Positions 1-9,636 of a stretch of DNA of 64,000 nt are shown piece after piece. Source of the stretch: Nitrospira moscoviensis (lineage in GTDB: Bacteria; Nitrospirota; Nitrospiria; Nitrospirales; Nitrospiraceae); assembly GCF_001273775.1 (NCBI RefSeq), contig NZ_CP011801.1, forward strand, positions 3,760,001 through 3,824,000, written 5' to 3'. Both the position numbers and the translations under genes were made by a program. The notes under the pieces were generated by a model. It saw only the letters and a list, made by a program, of their open reading frames with translations. It ran no database searches and was not told the DNA's origin. Position 1 is the stretch's first letter, and each line of letters opens with the position of its first letter.

Positions 1-2682
1 CGCCATTTGGATCTTGATGCTGCTGGCGCCAGCTTTCGCGCCGCCGACGATCTTGGCGACCATCGGAGCGGGCAACCCGTGCTTGTTCGGCTTGCCCCAC
101 ATGGTGAAGGGGCGCACCGACATTTCGTACTCGAACCCGGAGATCACACCGTCCGAATTCCCCGTGTCGAATTGGAAGAAATGGGGATGGATGTTGATCT
201 TGGACGACTGGAAGTTGGTGTAGTCGTCGTCGTCCCACTCGCTGGTGAGGACCAAGTCCACGCAGTCATACACGTTGGCGCGGATGACCGCCGGAAGCTT
301 GAGGTCGTCGTTGGCTCTGGTCAGGCGCTCCTCTTCGTGGAGCACGTAGATCAGGCCGTCCTTGTCCACGATGGCCGGTTCCTTGCCCTGCTTCTTGGCG
401 AGGGTGATCGGCATGCGGACGAAGTGCAGGTTGTAGAACTTCTGATTGGCGTTCTCAGGACACAGGCTCCAGCGGCCCTGCTCGCCCGGCTTGGCCGGTT
501 CGGAGGTCCGTTCGCCGTTCGCATCCTGGTGGATCGGCTCCAGCCAGGGCGCGCCGCTGTGGTTCGCCGAGAACGGATTGCGCTTGCCGAAGTGCGGCTT
601 CAGCAACGGCCACGCCATCTTGCCCGTCGTCGGGTCGAAGAGAATGGCCGGTCTGGTGCCGTCGTCCCACTTGGCCGCGGCCGGATACTTGGGATTCTGG
701 GCCGTGCTCTCCCGCTCGCCGCGGGCGATGTTGCCGTCCCATTTCCAGTCCCACACCGTCGCGTCATAGGCCAGGATCTGGCCCTTCTCGTCGTTGGTGT
801 GACCCGGTTGGCCCTGAGCCGGCACGAACATTTCGACCCAATCTTTGACGCTCACGATCACCGGATCGGATTTCCAGTTCGTCTTCTGGCTCTTGTCCAC
901 GATCTTGAAGGCCTTGCCGAACCAATCGACGGTCGTGCCGATCAGCTTGTCGGAGGACACGCCGAGCTTCATGCGGCCCTTCCGGTCCGGCAATTCCTGC
1001 AAGTCCGGCATCGTGTCGGTGTGACCGGCGCCGACTTGCAACGTGTTGTAGAAGCGGCCATAACCCCACATCCCCGCCACATAATGATGCGCGACGTGGC
1101 AGTGATAGAGGAATTCGCCCGCCAGGTGCTGGCAGCCGCCGCCGCCGCACTCGGGCTCGAGGTCCAACGCTTCGGACGGTCCGATCACTTCCACGTCCAC
1201 CCGGTCGGACTTGGTCCGAACGACCGGATACTTCACCGGCCCGTCCTGACCCATCGCCCACATGTTGTTGGGCTCGGTGCCCGGGCTCCGCTGCCACCGG
1301 ATCGTGCCGCTGTGCGGATGGTGGCTATGGAAGACTTCCGACCCGCCGTGGACCACCCGCCACTTCACCGGATCGCCGAGATAGCCGCGGGCGATCGTGG
1401 TGGGCGTGTCGCCGAACGTGTAGGCGCTGTAGGCCATGGACTCGTCTTCGAAGCCGAAATACTCATGCTGCAGGTGCATCTGGTCGATGCCGAACGGCTC
1501 GCTGCGATAGTTGATCGCCCGGCCGCCCGGACGGTAGGCGTCCGTCAACGGATCGCGCTGCGGCAAGAAGTCGCCCTTCTTGTTCAACGGGCGGAAGGCT
1601 TCGTCGCCGATCTCGTGATAGAACAGGACGAACTCACGGAAGTCCGGTCCCCATCCGTTGTCGATGTTCACCTGCCAGCCGCTCTTCACTTCCTTATCCG
1701 GCCCGGTGCCGATCGAATCGACGTATTTCGAGCCCTTCGGCTCGACGATAAAGGCGCCGAACAGACCCAGGACGGTCAATTCGCGGTCGTGGCTGTAGGA
1801 GTGGAATTGACGCACGCCTTCCTGCATGTGCGGATGGATGTACCACTCGAACGCCTGCGACTTGCCCGGCGCCACGATGGAATCGGGGTTCGTCGTCGTG
1901 GCCGGCTTGCCGGTCGCGCTCACGATCATGCTGGAGGCTTGGATGAACAGGCTGCCGTCCTCGCTCTCCATCTGATTGCGCAGCGTCATCTTGACGCAGT
2001 CGCCCTGATTCGCGCGGAGGACGAGGGGTTGGATCACGTCGCCCTGCAGGCCGGTCGTGACGGCGCCGGGATCGTAGCCGTCCTTCTCACGGCTCGCCTT
2101 GTTCTTCGCTTCTTCCGCCCGGGCTTTGTCCAAGTCCTGCGTCAGGACGTACATGTACCCGGGATAGTAGTCGAGCCAGCGGTTCAGCGTGATCTCGATG
2201 TTGATCATCGAGACGTCATACTGCTTCACGGGGGCGTTGGCCGGGCACTTGCCGCCGGACAACGACACCGGCTCGCCCTTGCCGGCATCGGTCATGAGCA
2301 GGAAGCTGGATCCGTCCTGCCCCATGTACTGGTGCATCATCGACATGTTGTTGAACGCGCCGGATGTCTGCTGCGCCTGCGCGTCCTTCTGCGCCTGCTG
2401 CTCCAGCTTCTGCATGAGCCGATGGTGCTGCAGCTCCATCTTCTCGGCGTTGCCCGCGCGGCCTTCGATGGCGTTTTCCACCACCGTCTGGCCCTTGAGC
2501 TGCTGAGTCCAGCCCGGCATCGCTACCGGCGTCGCATGTCCGCTATGCGACTGCTCGGCCGGGCTCGCAGCGAACAGTCCCGGTGTCGCCACCAGACCGC
2601 CGGCCAGCAGGACGCTTTGCAGCATCAGCGCCGCGCTCGTGCGCCGCCGCTTGCGTCTGGGTTGAAAAAGAAAAGACCTCAT
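1..2682 (-). CDS. large multicopper oxidase, C-terminus beyond window
   Basis: Exported copper oxidase that would oxidise a metal or organic substrate and reduce O2 in the periplasm; the substrate cannot be told. The start ATG at 2682 follows GAGGAGG. An Arg-rich N-terminus and hydrophobic stretch (residues 1-40) form a signal peptide. Copper-ligand motifs seen: HSYSHD (about residue 290), HSHHPHSG (about 450), YHCHVAHH followed by Met (about 527-537, a type-1/trinuclear signature) and HPHFFQFD (about 830). 894 codons are present without a stop, so it is longer than ordinary laccases (500-600 aa) and nearer to multi-domain MnxG-like enzymes. That comparison is inference from size and motif spacing. 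The long plus-strand open frame over the same bases is its antisense shadow. Confidence 0.85.
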   Translation of the reverse strand, partial: MRSFLFQPRRKRRRTSAALMLQSVLLAGGLVATPGLFAASPAEQSHSGHATPVAMPGWTQQLKGQTVVENAIEGRAGNAEKMELQHHRLMQKLEQQAQKDAQAQQTSGAFNNMSMMHQYMGQDGSSFLLMTDAGKGEPVSLSGGKCPANAPVKQYDVSMINIEITLNRWLDYYPGYMYVLTQDLDKARAEEAKNKASREKDGYDPGAVTTGLQGDVIQPLVLRANQGDCVKMTLRNQMESEDGSLFIQASSMIVSATGKPATTTNPDSIVAPGKSQAFEWYIHPHMQEGVRQFHSYSHDRELTVLGLFGAFIVEPKGSKYVDSIGTGPDKEVKSGWQVNIDNGWGPDFREFVLFYHEIGDEAFRPLNKKGDFLPQRDPLTDAYRPGGRAINYRSEPFGIDQMHLQHEYFGFEDESMAYSAYTFGDTPTTIARGYLGDPVKWRVVHGGSEVFHSHHPHSGTIRWQRSPGTEPNNMWAMGQDGPVKYPVVRTKSDRVDVEVIGPSEALDLEPECGGGGCQHLAGEFLYHCHVAHHYVAGMWGYGRFYNTLQVGAGHTDTMPDLQELPDRKGRMKLGVSSDKLIGTTVDWFGKAFKIVDKSQKTNWKSDPVIVSVKDWVEMFVPAQGQPGHTNDEKGQILAYDATVWDWKWDGNIARGERESTAQNPKYPAAAKWDDGTRPAILFDPTTGKMAWPLLKPHFGKRNPFSANHSGAPWLEPIHQDANGERTSEPAKPGEQGRWSLCPENANQKFYNLHFVRMPITLAKKQGKEPAIVDKDGLIYVLHEEERLTRANDDLKLPAVIRANVYDCVDLVLTSEWDDDDYTNFQSSKINIHPHFFQFDTGNSDGVISGFEYEMSVRPFTMWGKPNKHGLPAPMVAKIVGGAKAGASSIKIQMA

Positions 2683-3220
2683 AGAACGGCCTCCTCGGTT
2701 ATGCCCGCCATGATCGGCGGATGGTTAATAGACTCGTCGTTCGTATCTCGTGAGGCGCATCTCGTGGTCGAAGACTGCCGAGGTTCCGTACGCTTCACGA
2801 ACGACGCTTCACGCTTCACGGCCTGGAATCACATAAGAGCTGGTGAGGGGTTCCTTCTTGCGAAGGAGTTGGGTCATTCGGAGGCCGGTCCAAAATCACC
2901 CAGACCCCCACCAGCGGCCCCTTACCAGCGCAATACGTATGCCGCCTCCCTGCAGGGAGCACGTCGAACGAGAATTGACCCGCCAATACAGGCGTTCCTG
3001 CGTTGGAGCGGCGCAGGAATCGTACAGAGGGCCACCCCGTATTTTTTCGAGGCATTGGACAGAATTCCCTAGCGTTGGAACTGTTCCCTTTTTTATCAAT
3101 TGTTTGCACTGTCTAAGTAATTGGACGACGATAGCGGAGGAGTGAGTCGAAATAGGGCAACTCCCAGTGCCGACCGCGTTCCTTCGTCTGCTTTGATGAA
3201 TGGGTACGATGAGGTGTCGG
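2683..3220. other. intergenic region between divergent genes
   Basis: This 538-base stretch lies between the divergent multicopper oxidase and a small exported protein, so it must hold both promoters. It contains a heptamer repeat array (2794-2821), a perfect 14-base palindrome CTCCCTGCAGGGAG (2946-2959) and an AT-rich patch around 3088-3125. I see no convincing gene or sigma-54 promoter in it. Confidence 0.6.
2794..2821. repeat. heptamer repeat, four units
   Basis: Four consecutive 7-base units: TTCACGA, ACGACGC, TTCACGC, TTCACGG. The same TTCACGN unit forms the array at 11067-11094, and similar TCAC-type heptamers occur at 21404 and 21481. Confidence 0.7.
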
Positions 3221-3763
3221 ATGGCTCAAGGAGTGTGGTTGCTCACCGGCGCGCTGATCCTTCTCCCGGGCGCCGCTCAGAGTATCGAGTTCGTCGCCGA
3301 CCAGCTCACCAACATCGACGGCCGCGTCCATCGAGCCAGCCTCTATTGCCGCGACGACATGTGGCGCGTCGAGCACAACGATCAGCGGTCCGTCGAGGTG
3401 ACGATCGTGAGAAAAGACAAGGGGGTAATGTGGCTGCTGCTCGCCCGCGTCAAGCAGTTCGCCACCGTCCTCTTGGATCCCGCCTCGAAACCGAGCTGCC
3501 AGCAAGAGCTGGGACGGATTACGGCCCGCGTCCGCATCGGCACGGAAGTGCTGGACGGACATCCGACCACCGTCTCCCTGGTCACGGCCCGCAAAGGCGA
3601 TCAGGACGTCGTCTATTACGAATGGTGGGCGGAAGACATCCACCTACCGCTGAGGCTGGCGAGGAAGGACGGCTCCTGGATTATCGAGTACAAAAACGTG
3701 AAGCTCCGGCAGGTGTCCCCGCTGATGTTCGAACTGCCGCTGCACTACCGCCCCATCAATTGA
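3221..3763 (+). CDS. small exported LolA-like protein of unknown function
   Basis: Protein of 180 aa with a signal peptide (residues 1-21, ending GAAQS) and a mature part rich in beta strands. Phrases such as YEWWAEDIHLPLR and WIIEYKNVK resemble the LolA/DUF4412 fold used by periplasmic lipid- or lipoprotein-binding proteins; this is a weak fold-level resemblance. Two in-frame ATGs lie upstream (3200, 3209), but GAGGTG sits 5 bases before 3221, which decides the start. It converges on the sigma-54 regulator, with 6 bases between stop codons, and no terminator hairpin is obvious there. Confidence 0.7.
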   Translation: MAQGVWLLTGALILLPGAAQSIEFVADQLTNIDGRVHRASLYCRDDMWRVEHNDQRSVEVTIVRKDKGVMWLLLARVKQFATVLLDPASKPSCQQELGRITARVRIGTEVLDGHPTTVSLVTARKGDQDVVYYEWWAEDIHLPLRLARKDGSWIIEYKNVKLRQVSPLMFELPLHYRPIN

Positions 3764-3769
3764 CCCGGC

Positions 3770-5167
3770 TCAGTCCGTTTCCTTTATCTGATACTCCCGC
3801 AGCTTGAGATACAAACTTGCCCGGCTGATTTTGAGCAGCTTGGCGGCGCGCACCCGATTGCCCGATGTCTGCCCCAAGGCTTGGATGATACGCGCCCGCT
3901 CCGCCTCCTTGGCGGCGCTGCGGCCGACGGATCGCAGATCGCTGTCGGCGCTCGGCGACCCCCTGGTCGGAAGCTTATCCGCACAGGTCAGCCACTCACC
4001 CGTCGTGGTGACGACGGCCCGCTCGATGTAGTGCTGCAGCTCCCGCACGTTCCCCGGCCAGTCCGCTTCGCTGAGCGCATGCAGCACTTCCTCGGACACC
4101 TGCCGTGTCGGCTGGCGATGCCGCGCACAGGAATCCGCCACAAACTGGCGGACCAGCAAGGGGATGTCGTCCTTCCGCTCGCGCAACGGCGGCAGATGGA
4201 TCGGCAGGACGGCCAAGCGATAGTAGAGGTCTTGGCGGAACGTCCGGGCTTTGACCAGTTCGCACAGATCCTTGTTGGTCGCTGAAATGACCCGCACGTC
4301 GATCTTGATCGGCTGCGTGCCGCCGACCCGCTTGATCTCGCCTTCCTGCAGGGCCCGCAACAGCTTGGCTTGAAACGTCGCGGTCGTATCCGCGATTTCG
4401 TCGAGAAAGATCGTGCCCCCGTCCGCTTCTTCGAACAGCCCGCGCTTCTGAACCGTGGCGCCGGTGAACGCGCCTTTCATGTGGCCGAACAACTCGCTTT
4501 CGAGCAACGTTTCGGGCAGCGAGCCGCAATCCACGACCACGAACGGCTTCTCCCGCCGATCGCTCAACCGGTGAATGGTCTTGGCAACCAGCTCCTTTCC
4601 CGTGCCGCTCTCGCCATGAATCAAGACCGTCGCCTGACTGTCAGCCACCAACCGCACCATCTCAAACAATTGCCGCATCGGCGCGCTCCGTCCGAGGATC
4701 CCCCCCAACCGTTCCCGCGACGCCGCCTGATCCGCCCGCGACGATTCGCCGGCGTCCGGATGGCGGGCGGCATCCCGCGACGGCTTGAAGAGCACCAGCA
4801 CGGACGCCACCCGCCCGTCTTGTCCGATCAGCGGAAAAGCCTGGTGCATGCCGCAGGCCGTCCCGTTTCCTTCGGCGGCACAGGACACGGATTGCACCTC
4901 CGGCGCATCGAACACCTTGACCGCCGGACAGGTGCCGCAGGGATCGCTCTGCCGCGCGAAGGCCTCATAGCACTTCGCCTGGTGCACGGGAAGCTCGTGG
5001 CGCGTCGTCCAGGCGGTCTCGTTGGCATACACGACGTTGAGGGTCCGGTCCATCACCGCGACGCGGTCGGAGAGGCCGCCGGCCAGCTGCTTGATGGCTT
5101 CTACCCTGGCGGCGAGGATGGGATCGCTGAAGACACCAGTGGTGCTGTCTGATTGAGATCCGGCCAT
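3770..5167 (-). CDS. sigma-54 transcription activator with Cys-rich PAS domain
   Basis: Enhancer-binding activator of 465 aa. A PAS-like domain (about 25-130) carries CYEAF, PCGTCP and two further Cys, a layout found in redox- or metal-responsive PAS domains. The AAA+ domain (about 160-400) has Walker A GESGTGKE, the sigma-54 contact loop GAFTGA, Walker B FLDEI and WPGNVREL. A Fis-type helix-turn-helix ends the protein ([19 protein letters not shown]). There is no receiver domain, so it is not a classical response regulator. The start is the ATG at 5167 after AAGGAG; an upstream in-frame ATG lacks such a site. The single-domain receiver downstream may be co-transcribed or separate. Target genes are unknown. 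Confidence 0.9.
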   Translation of the reverse strand: MAGSQSDSTTGVFSDPILAARVEAIKQLAGGLSDRVAVMDRTLNVVYANETAWTTRHELPVHQAKCYEAFARQSDPCGTCPAVKVFDAPEVQSVSCAAEGNGTACGMHQAFPLIGQDGRVASVLVLFKPSRDAARHPDAGESSRADQAASRERLGGILGRSAPMRQLFEMVRLVADSQATVLIHGESGTGKELVAKTIHRLSDRREKPFVVVDCGSLPETLLESELFGHMKGAFTGATVQKRGLFEEADGGTIFLDEIADTTATFQAKLLRALQEGEIKRVGGTQPIKIDVRVISATNKDLCELVKARTFRQDLYYRLAVLPIHLPPLRERKDDIPLLVRQFVADSCARHRQPTRQVSEEVLHALSEADWPGNVRELQHYIERAVVTTTGEWLTCADKLPTRGSPSADSDLRSVGRSAAKEAERARIIQALGQTSGNRVRAAKLLKISRASLYLKLREYQIKETD

Positions 5168-5189
5168 CTCTCTCCTTAGCACCGAGCGG

Positions 5190-5280
5190 GAAAGGGCCGA
5201 GGACCGAGTCCGGAGTTGTTACTCAGCGCTCGGCCCTCTCTAACTCGGCCCTTCTTTCATGCCCGACACTCGGCCCTTTC
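5190..5280. repeat. CTCGGCCC repeats, three direct and one inverted
   Basis: CTCGGCCC occurs at 5229, 5244 and 5269, each followed by a pyrimidine run. GAAAGGGCCGAG at 5190-5201 is the exact reverse complement of 5269-5280. The cluster fills the gap between the sigma-54 regulator and the receiver gene. It could be a terminator region or a regulator-binding array; the outer 12-base arms can pair. Confidence 0.6.
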
Positions 5281-5655
5281 TTACTGTTTGACAGGCAGCA
5301 ACGCTTTCACCCGCCCTTTGAGCTCCGACAGATGCACCGGCTTATTGACGAACGCCGTCGCACCCGCTCTCGTCGCGTCCGCCTTTGCCCGTTCGTCGGC
5401 AAACGCGCTCATGACGATGATCGGGCAATGCGGAGCGAACATCCTCAACCGGCTCACGTACTCGAGGCCGCCGGACGGCATGCGCAGATCGGTGATGATC
5501 AAGTCCGGCATGGACTGCAGCATGGCCATAAACGCTTCATCGCCGTCCCGGGCCTCCCGCAACTGGTACCCTTCGTTCCACAGTTCCTCAAACAGCAGAT
5601 TCCGCATCTCTTCGTCGTCCTCGACGACCAGCACCGTCGGTCTCTTCCAGCTCAC
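5281..5655 (-). CDS. single-domain response regulator receiver
   Basis: CheY-like receiver of 124 aa with no output domain: acidic pair VVEDDEE (about 10-15), phospho-acceptor Asp in IITDLRMPSGG, Ser in IVMSAFAD and the conserved Lys in VNKPVHL. It probably relays phosphate by protein contact. It starts at a GTG with GGGAGG about 11 bases upstream. It lies 250 bases downstream of a PAS histidine kinase gene on the same strand, which is the most likely phosphodonor, but this is inferred from position only. Confidence 0.85.
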   Translation of the reverse strand: MSWKRPTVLVVEDDEEMRNLLFEELWNEGYQLREARDGDEAFMAMLQSMPDLIITDLRMPSGGLEYVSRLRMFAPHCPIIVMSAFADERAKADATRAGATAFVNKPVHLSELKGRVKALLPVKQ

Positions 5656-5905
5656 AACGTGACGTCCTCCCGTCCCTGCACCGAGGGGAGCAAGCCAGGT
5701 GCCATGCCCGGCGGACTGTCCGGCGTCGTTTTTCGACGGTTTCCGCTACGCGGTCGCTTTATGGAGTCCGTGCTGGCGAGAAAGACCCCAGTCATCGGGA
5801 TTGTGCCTGGCGCGAGATGCCACAGGGGGTGACTGAGAGCTGATGGCTGGCGGCGTATGCCCCCAGGAAAGAGTTGACGCCGTTTCTCGCTCGTCCAGAT
5901 TCTTG

Positions 5906-7819
5906 CTATCTGCTGTCGGCCATCGGCTTCTCGCTTTGCGGCAGCAACACCGTGAACGTCGTGCCTTTGCCCACTTCGCTCTCGACCGAGATCGACCCGC
6001 CGTGCTCTTCCAGGATGCCCTTCACGACCGTCAACCCCAGGCCGGTGCCTTTGCCGAACTCCTTGGTCGTAAAGAACGGATCGAAGATGTGGGCGGCCAC
6101 GTCGGGCGGCATGCCGTGCCCGGTGTCCGAGACGGTGAGCCGGACCATGCCGCCGGCCGGCTGCAGGCCGATACGGAGCCGGCCGCCCTCCGGCATCGCA
6201 TGGACGGCGTTCATGATGAGGTTGATGAGCACCTGATTCATCTGGTCGGCGTCCGCATGGGCCCAAGGGCAGGCGGGGTCCACGGCCGTGTCCACGCGTA
6301 TCCGGTTGCGGGCCAAACGTTCCTGGAAGATCTCGACACTGGCGTCCACCACGTCTTTGAGATCCAGCGGGCGCCGCTCCGGCGCCCGCCGACGGGCAAA
6401 GGACAGGAGCTGATTCATGACTTTGGTAATCCGTTCGACCTGCGCGATGATCGTTTGGAGCCCCTTCTTGACCGGTTCTTCCTTCACCCGCTCCAGCAGA
6501 TATTCGGCCCGCCCGAGGATCACGTTCATCGGCGTGCCGATTTCATGGGCCATGCCCGAGGCGACCGTGCCGAGCTCCGCGATGCGCTCGGTCTTGCGGA
6601 GCTGCTCTTCGAGCCGTTTGCGCTCGCTCACGTCCTGGATCATCGCGACGATGGCCGGCCCCTCTTCATCGACGAAGCGCGCCGCGTCCACCTCGACATC
6701 GGCGATCGAGCCGTCCAGCTTCACGATTTGTTCTTCCGCCGCGGGAACGTCCGGTCGCCCTTCCAAGAGCTGGCGGATCCGTTCTTTCATCGCCGTACGG
6801 CAGCCGGGATGAAACAGCTCAAGGGGCGACTTGCCCAGGATCTCATCGGCCTTCACCGCGCCGAACAGGCGAAGCCCGGCGTCGTTGATGAAGATGATGC
6901 GATCGGCCCGATCGACGAAAATGGCGACGGGTGAGACGGCGATCAACCGCCGGTATCGCTCCTCGCTCTGGCGCATGAGCCGCTCCGCCCGTTTGCGCTC
7001 CGTCAGGTCGCGCAGGATGACCGTGTAGAATTTCTTACCCTCCACCGTAATGTGGGAAATCGCCGCTTCCACGGGAAATTCTTCTCCGTCGCGCCGGAGC
7101 CCCGTGACCGTACCCAATTCCCCCATCCGCCGGCTCGTCACGCCCGACCGTCCGAACCCCTGGACATGATCCCGGTGGGCCTCCCGAAAGCGGGCGGGGA
7201 TGAGCTTGTCCAACGGCTGGCCGAGAGCCTCCTTCGCGGGACACCGGAACATGCGCTCGGCCGACTCATTGAACAATAGGATACGCTGCCCTTCATCGAC
7301 GGTGATGATGGCGTCCATTGCGGACTGGATGATGCCGTCGAGCCGCAACGTGCTGAGGAGCAATTCGCGCGCGGTCTGCGACTCGCGGTGCAGCGCCCCG
7401 AGCGCGCTGGCCTCCGCCAGCTCCCGGGCCGCGACGGCGGCGGCCCGGTGCGCCTCGGCTTGCGAGCGGGCGGTCTCCGCGCCGGCCAGCAGCGCCTGCG
7501 CCTGCTTCTGCCGAACGGTCAGCCAGGTGAAGACCCACATCACGCCAATACCGAGCAGGCGATTGAGCAGCGCGACCCCGGGATGGATGTCGGTGGGCGA
7601 CAGCGAGCCGCCCAGCGCCATGAGCAGCGTCACGACGGCGGCGAAGTGATAGGGAGCGCGGGGCGAGGACGAGCGGAGCGTGAGGACGAGGGGAATGAAG
7701 TAGAGCAGCCAATCGGCCCAGCCGAGCGGCGTGAAGACGTCGATGAGGAAGACAGCCGCCGTCAGGGCGACCACCGGTCCCGCTTGGACGAGAATCTGTT
7801 GCTTCTCGGATAGACTCAC
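5906..7819 (-). CDS. membrane PAS-PAS sensor histidine kinase
   Basis: Sensor kinase of 637 aa. Three or more membrane helices fill residues 10-100 and contain the phrase DVFTPLGWADWLLY, which recurs in two other kinases of this window. A coiled segment, two PAS domains (about 165-280 and 290-400), a HisKA domain with the phospho-His motif MAHEIGTPMNVI (about 425) and a HATPase domain follow (N-box NLIMNAVHAM, DTGHGMP, GKGTGLGL). It lies 29 bases downstream of the NtrC-type regulator gene at 7849-9228, its likely partner. The signal is unknown; PAS domains and membrane embedding suggest a redox or small-molecule cue. Confidence 0.93.
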   Translation of the reverse strand: MSLSEKQQILVQAGPVVALTAAVFLIDVFTPLGWADWLLYFIPLVLTLRSSSPRAPYHFAAVVTLLMALGGSLSPTDIHPGVALLNRLLGIGVMWVFTWLTVRQKQAQALLAGAETARSQAEAHRAAAVAARELAEASALGALHRESQTARELLLSTLRLDGIIQSAMDAIITVDEGQRILLFNESAERMFRCPAKEALGQPLDKLIPARFREAHRDHVQGFGRSGVTSRRMGELGTVTGLRRDGEEFPVEAAISHITVEGKKFYTVILRDLTERKRAERLMRQSEERYRRLIAVSPVAIFVDRADRIIFINDAGLRLFGAVKADEILGKSPLELFHPGCRTAMKERIRQLLEGRPDVPAAEEQIVKLDGSIADVEVDAARFVDEEGPAIVAMIQDVSERKRLEEQLRKTERIAELGTVASGMAHEIGTPMNVILGRAEYLLERVKEEPVKKGLQTIIAQVERITKVMNQLLSFARRRAPERRPLDLKDVVDASVEIFQERLARNRIRVDTAVDPACPWAHADADQMNQVLINLIMNAVHAMPEGGRLRIGLQPAGGMVRLTVSDTGHGMPPDVAAHIFDPFFTTKEFGKGTGLGLTVVKGILEEHGGSISVESEVGKGTTFTVLLPQSEKPMADSR

Positions 7820-7848
7820 GGTGCTCGAGGCGCGGAGAACGGCGCGGG

Positions 7849-9228
7849 CTAGTGCGACTTGTCTTCTTCGATCTCGCCGAGCTTGCGGTACAGGGTCTTG
7901 CGATCGATGCCGAGCGCGTGGGCCGCTTGATATTTGTTGCCGCCCATCTTCTCGAGGATCTTGAGGATGTACTCCCGTTCCACCGCTTCGAGCGGGAGCG
8001 TTCGCTCCGCCGCTTCGTCCAGCACGCGGCGATCGCCGCGCGAGCCTTCAATGGCGGGGGGCAGATCTTCCGGGACAATTTTCTCGCCGCGGCTCAGCGT
8101 CACGGCCCGTTCGATGATATTTTCCAGCTCGCGGACGTTCCCCGGCCACCCATAATCCATCAGCATGGCCAACGCCGCCTCGCTGACCCCCTTCACCTGC
8201 TTGCCGCGGGCCGCGGCGCACTTCTGCAGAAACGCCTCGACCAGCAGGGGGATGTCTTCGCGGCGCTCCCGCAGCGGCGGCAGCTTCAACTCGATGACGT
8301 TCAGGCGATAGTACAAGTCGTCGCGGAACCGCTTGGCTTTCACCTCTTCGGCCAGATTCAGATTGGTGGCGGCAATGATGCGGACATCCACGGCGACGGG
8401 TTTGTTCGCGCCGACCCGCCGGATTTCTTTTTCTTGGATGGCACGGAGAATCTTGGCCTGGAGCATCACGGGCAGCTCGCTGATCTCGTCGAGAAAGAGC
8501 GTGCCCTTTTGCGCCTCCTCGAACAAGCCGCGCTTGTCCATCTTGGCGTCGGTGAAGGAGCCCCGCATATGGCCGAACAGCTCGCTTTCGAGCAGCGGCT
8601 CCGGAATGGCGGCGCAGTTCACCGGCACGAAGGGCGCGTCTTTGCGATCGCTATTATAATGGATGGCCTTGGCGACCAGTTCCTTGCCCGTGCCGCTTTC
8701 GCCGGTGATCAGCACGTTGGTCGGGCTGTCGGCCACGCGGCGGATCAGATCGAACACGGCTTGCATGGCTTTGCTCTTGCCGAGAATCTGATGGAAGCTG
8801 TACTCCTTATGCACCTCCCGGCGTAACCGGCCCACCTCCCGCCGGAGCGCGGTTTCGCGGATGACCCGCTCGGCGACGCGCACGAGCTCTTCCTTCTTCA
8901 CCGGCTTCGTCAGATAATCGCTGGCTCCGTGCTTCATCGCCTCCACGGCCGTTTCGACGGACCCGAACGCCGTCATGAGGATCACTCCCACATCGGGATA
9001 GGCCCGCTTGATCTCACCGAGCAGCTCGAGCCCCTGCATCCCTTTCATCCGAAGATCGGTGAGGACGGCGGCGTAGTCTTCTTCCCCCATGAGTTTCAGC
9101 GCTTCCGGCCCGCTCCCGGCCGTGGTCACCTGATGCCCGCGGTCTTTCAGCATGTCGTGCACGAGCTCGCGCATGTCGGCATCGTCGTCGACCACGAGGA
9201 TGGCGCCCCAGTCTTCCTTCATCCGCAT
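7849..9228 (-). CDS. NtrC-family response regulator
   Basis: Regulator of 459 aa: receiver domain (VVDDDAD, LTDLRMKG, TKPVKK; about 8-125), sigma-54 AAA+ domain (GESGTGKE, a sigma-54 loop written GSFTDA in place of [19 protein letters not shown]) and a Fis-type HTH (KYQAAHALGIDRKTLYRKL). The altered GAFTGA loop (Ser for Ala, Asp-Ala for Gly-Ala) is notable because this loop contacts sigma-54. It is first in an operon with the PAS kinase. No strong ribosome site precedes the first ATG; the second ATG two codons later is an alternative. Confidence 0.92.
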   Translation of the reverse strand: MRMKEDWGAILVVDDDADMRELVHDMLKDRGHQVTTAGSGPEALKLMGEEDYAAVLTDLRMKGMQGLELLGEIKRAYPDVGVILMTAFGSVETAVEAMKHGASDYLTKPVKKEELVRVAERVIRETALRREVGRLRREVHKEYSFHQILGKSKAMQAVFDLIRRVADSPTNVLITGESGTGKELVAKAIHYNSDRKDAPFVPVNCAAIPEPLLESELFGHMRGSFTDAKMDKRGLFEEAQKGTLFLDEISELPVMLQAKILRAIQEKEIRRVGANKPVAVDVRIIAATNLNLAEEVKAKRFRDDLYYRLNVIELKLPPLRERREDIPLLVEAFLQKCAAARGKQVKGVSEAALAMLMDYGWPGNVRELENIIERAVTLSRGEKIVPEDLPPAIEGSRGDRRVLDEAAERTLPLEAVEREYILKILEKMGGNKYQAAHALGIDRKTLYRKLGEIEEDKSH

Positions 9229-9495
9229 GACCCCAGGCTAGTCTTCCCGCAGCTGCTGGTCAAGAGCCTCTGCCCCAAAATGGGACAGCGCCAGAAGCAG
9301 ACTGGCGCGGAAGTCGTCAAAAGCGAACTTTGTTGTGAGAATCGAAGATAGTTCTGCAAGGGAGGGACCAAACGAACTGTCCAAGATACAAGATAGGACT
9401 CCACCCGTTGCTCATCCTCAAGCCAGTGCTCACCAGGCACCTGCTCCATTCCTGCCCGGTCTCGGCGGCTCGACGGTGCTGCTTCACCCACTTTT

Positions 9496-9519
9496 CCCGC
9501 ACAGTGCGACGTGTGCGGG
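9496..9519. other. perfect 8-bp hairpin
   Basis: CCCGCACA, eight loop bases, then TGTGCGGG. No T-run follows on either strand, so it is not a typical terminator; it could be an operator or RNA structure upstream of the small ORF. Confidence 0.45.
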
Positions 9520-9636
9520 ATCGCTCGATTTTCTGGCTTGCAACGACGTAAGTGCTGGAATTTTCGTCGTGGATGATGACGGTACACGCCTTGCTGATTT
9601 GAGCTGTTCTATAAGGTGGGCGGAAGGAGCACGACC

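Noticed and set aside
7..3072. 1021-codon plus-strand open frame
   Set aside because: Exact antisense of the multicopper oxidase reading frame in GC-rich DNA; no recognisable domains, and the antisense gene has signal peptide, copper motifs and a ribosome site.
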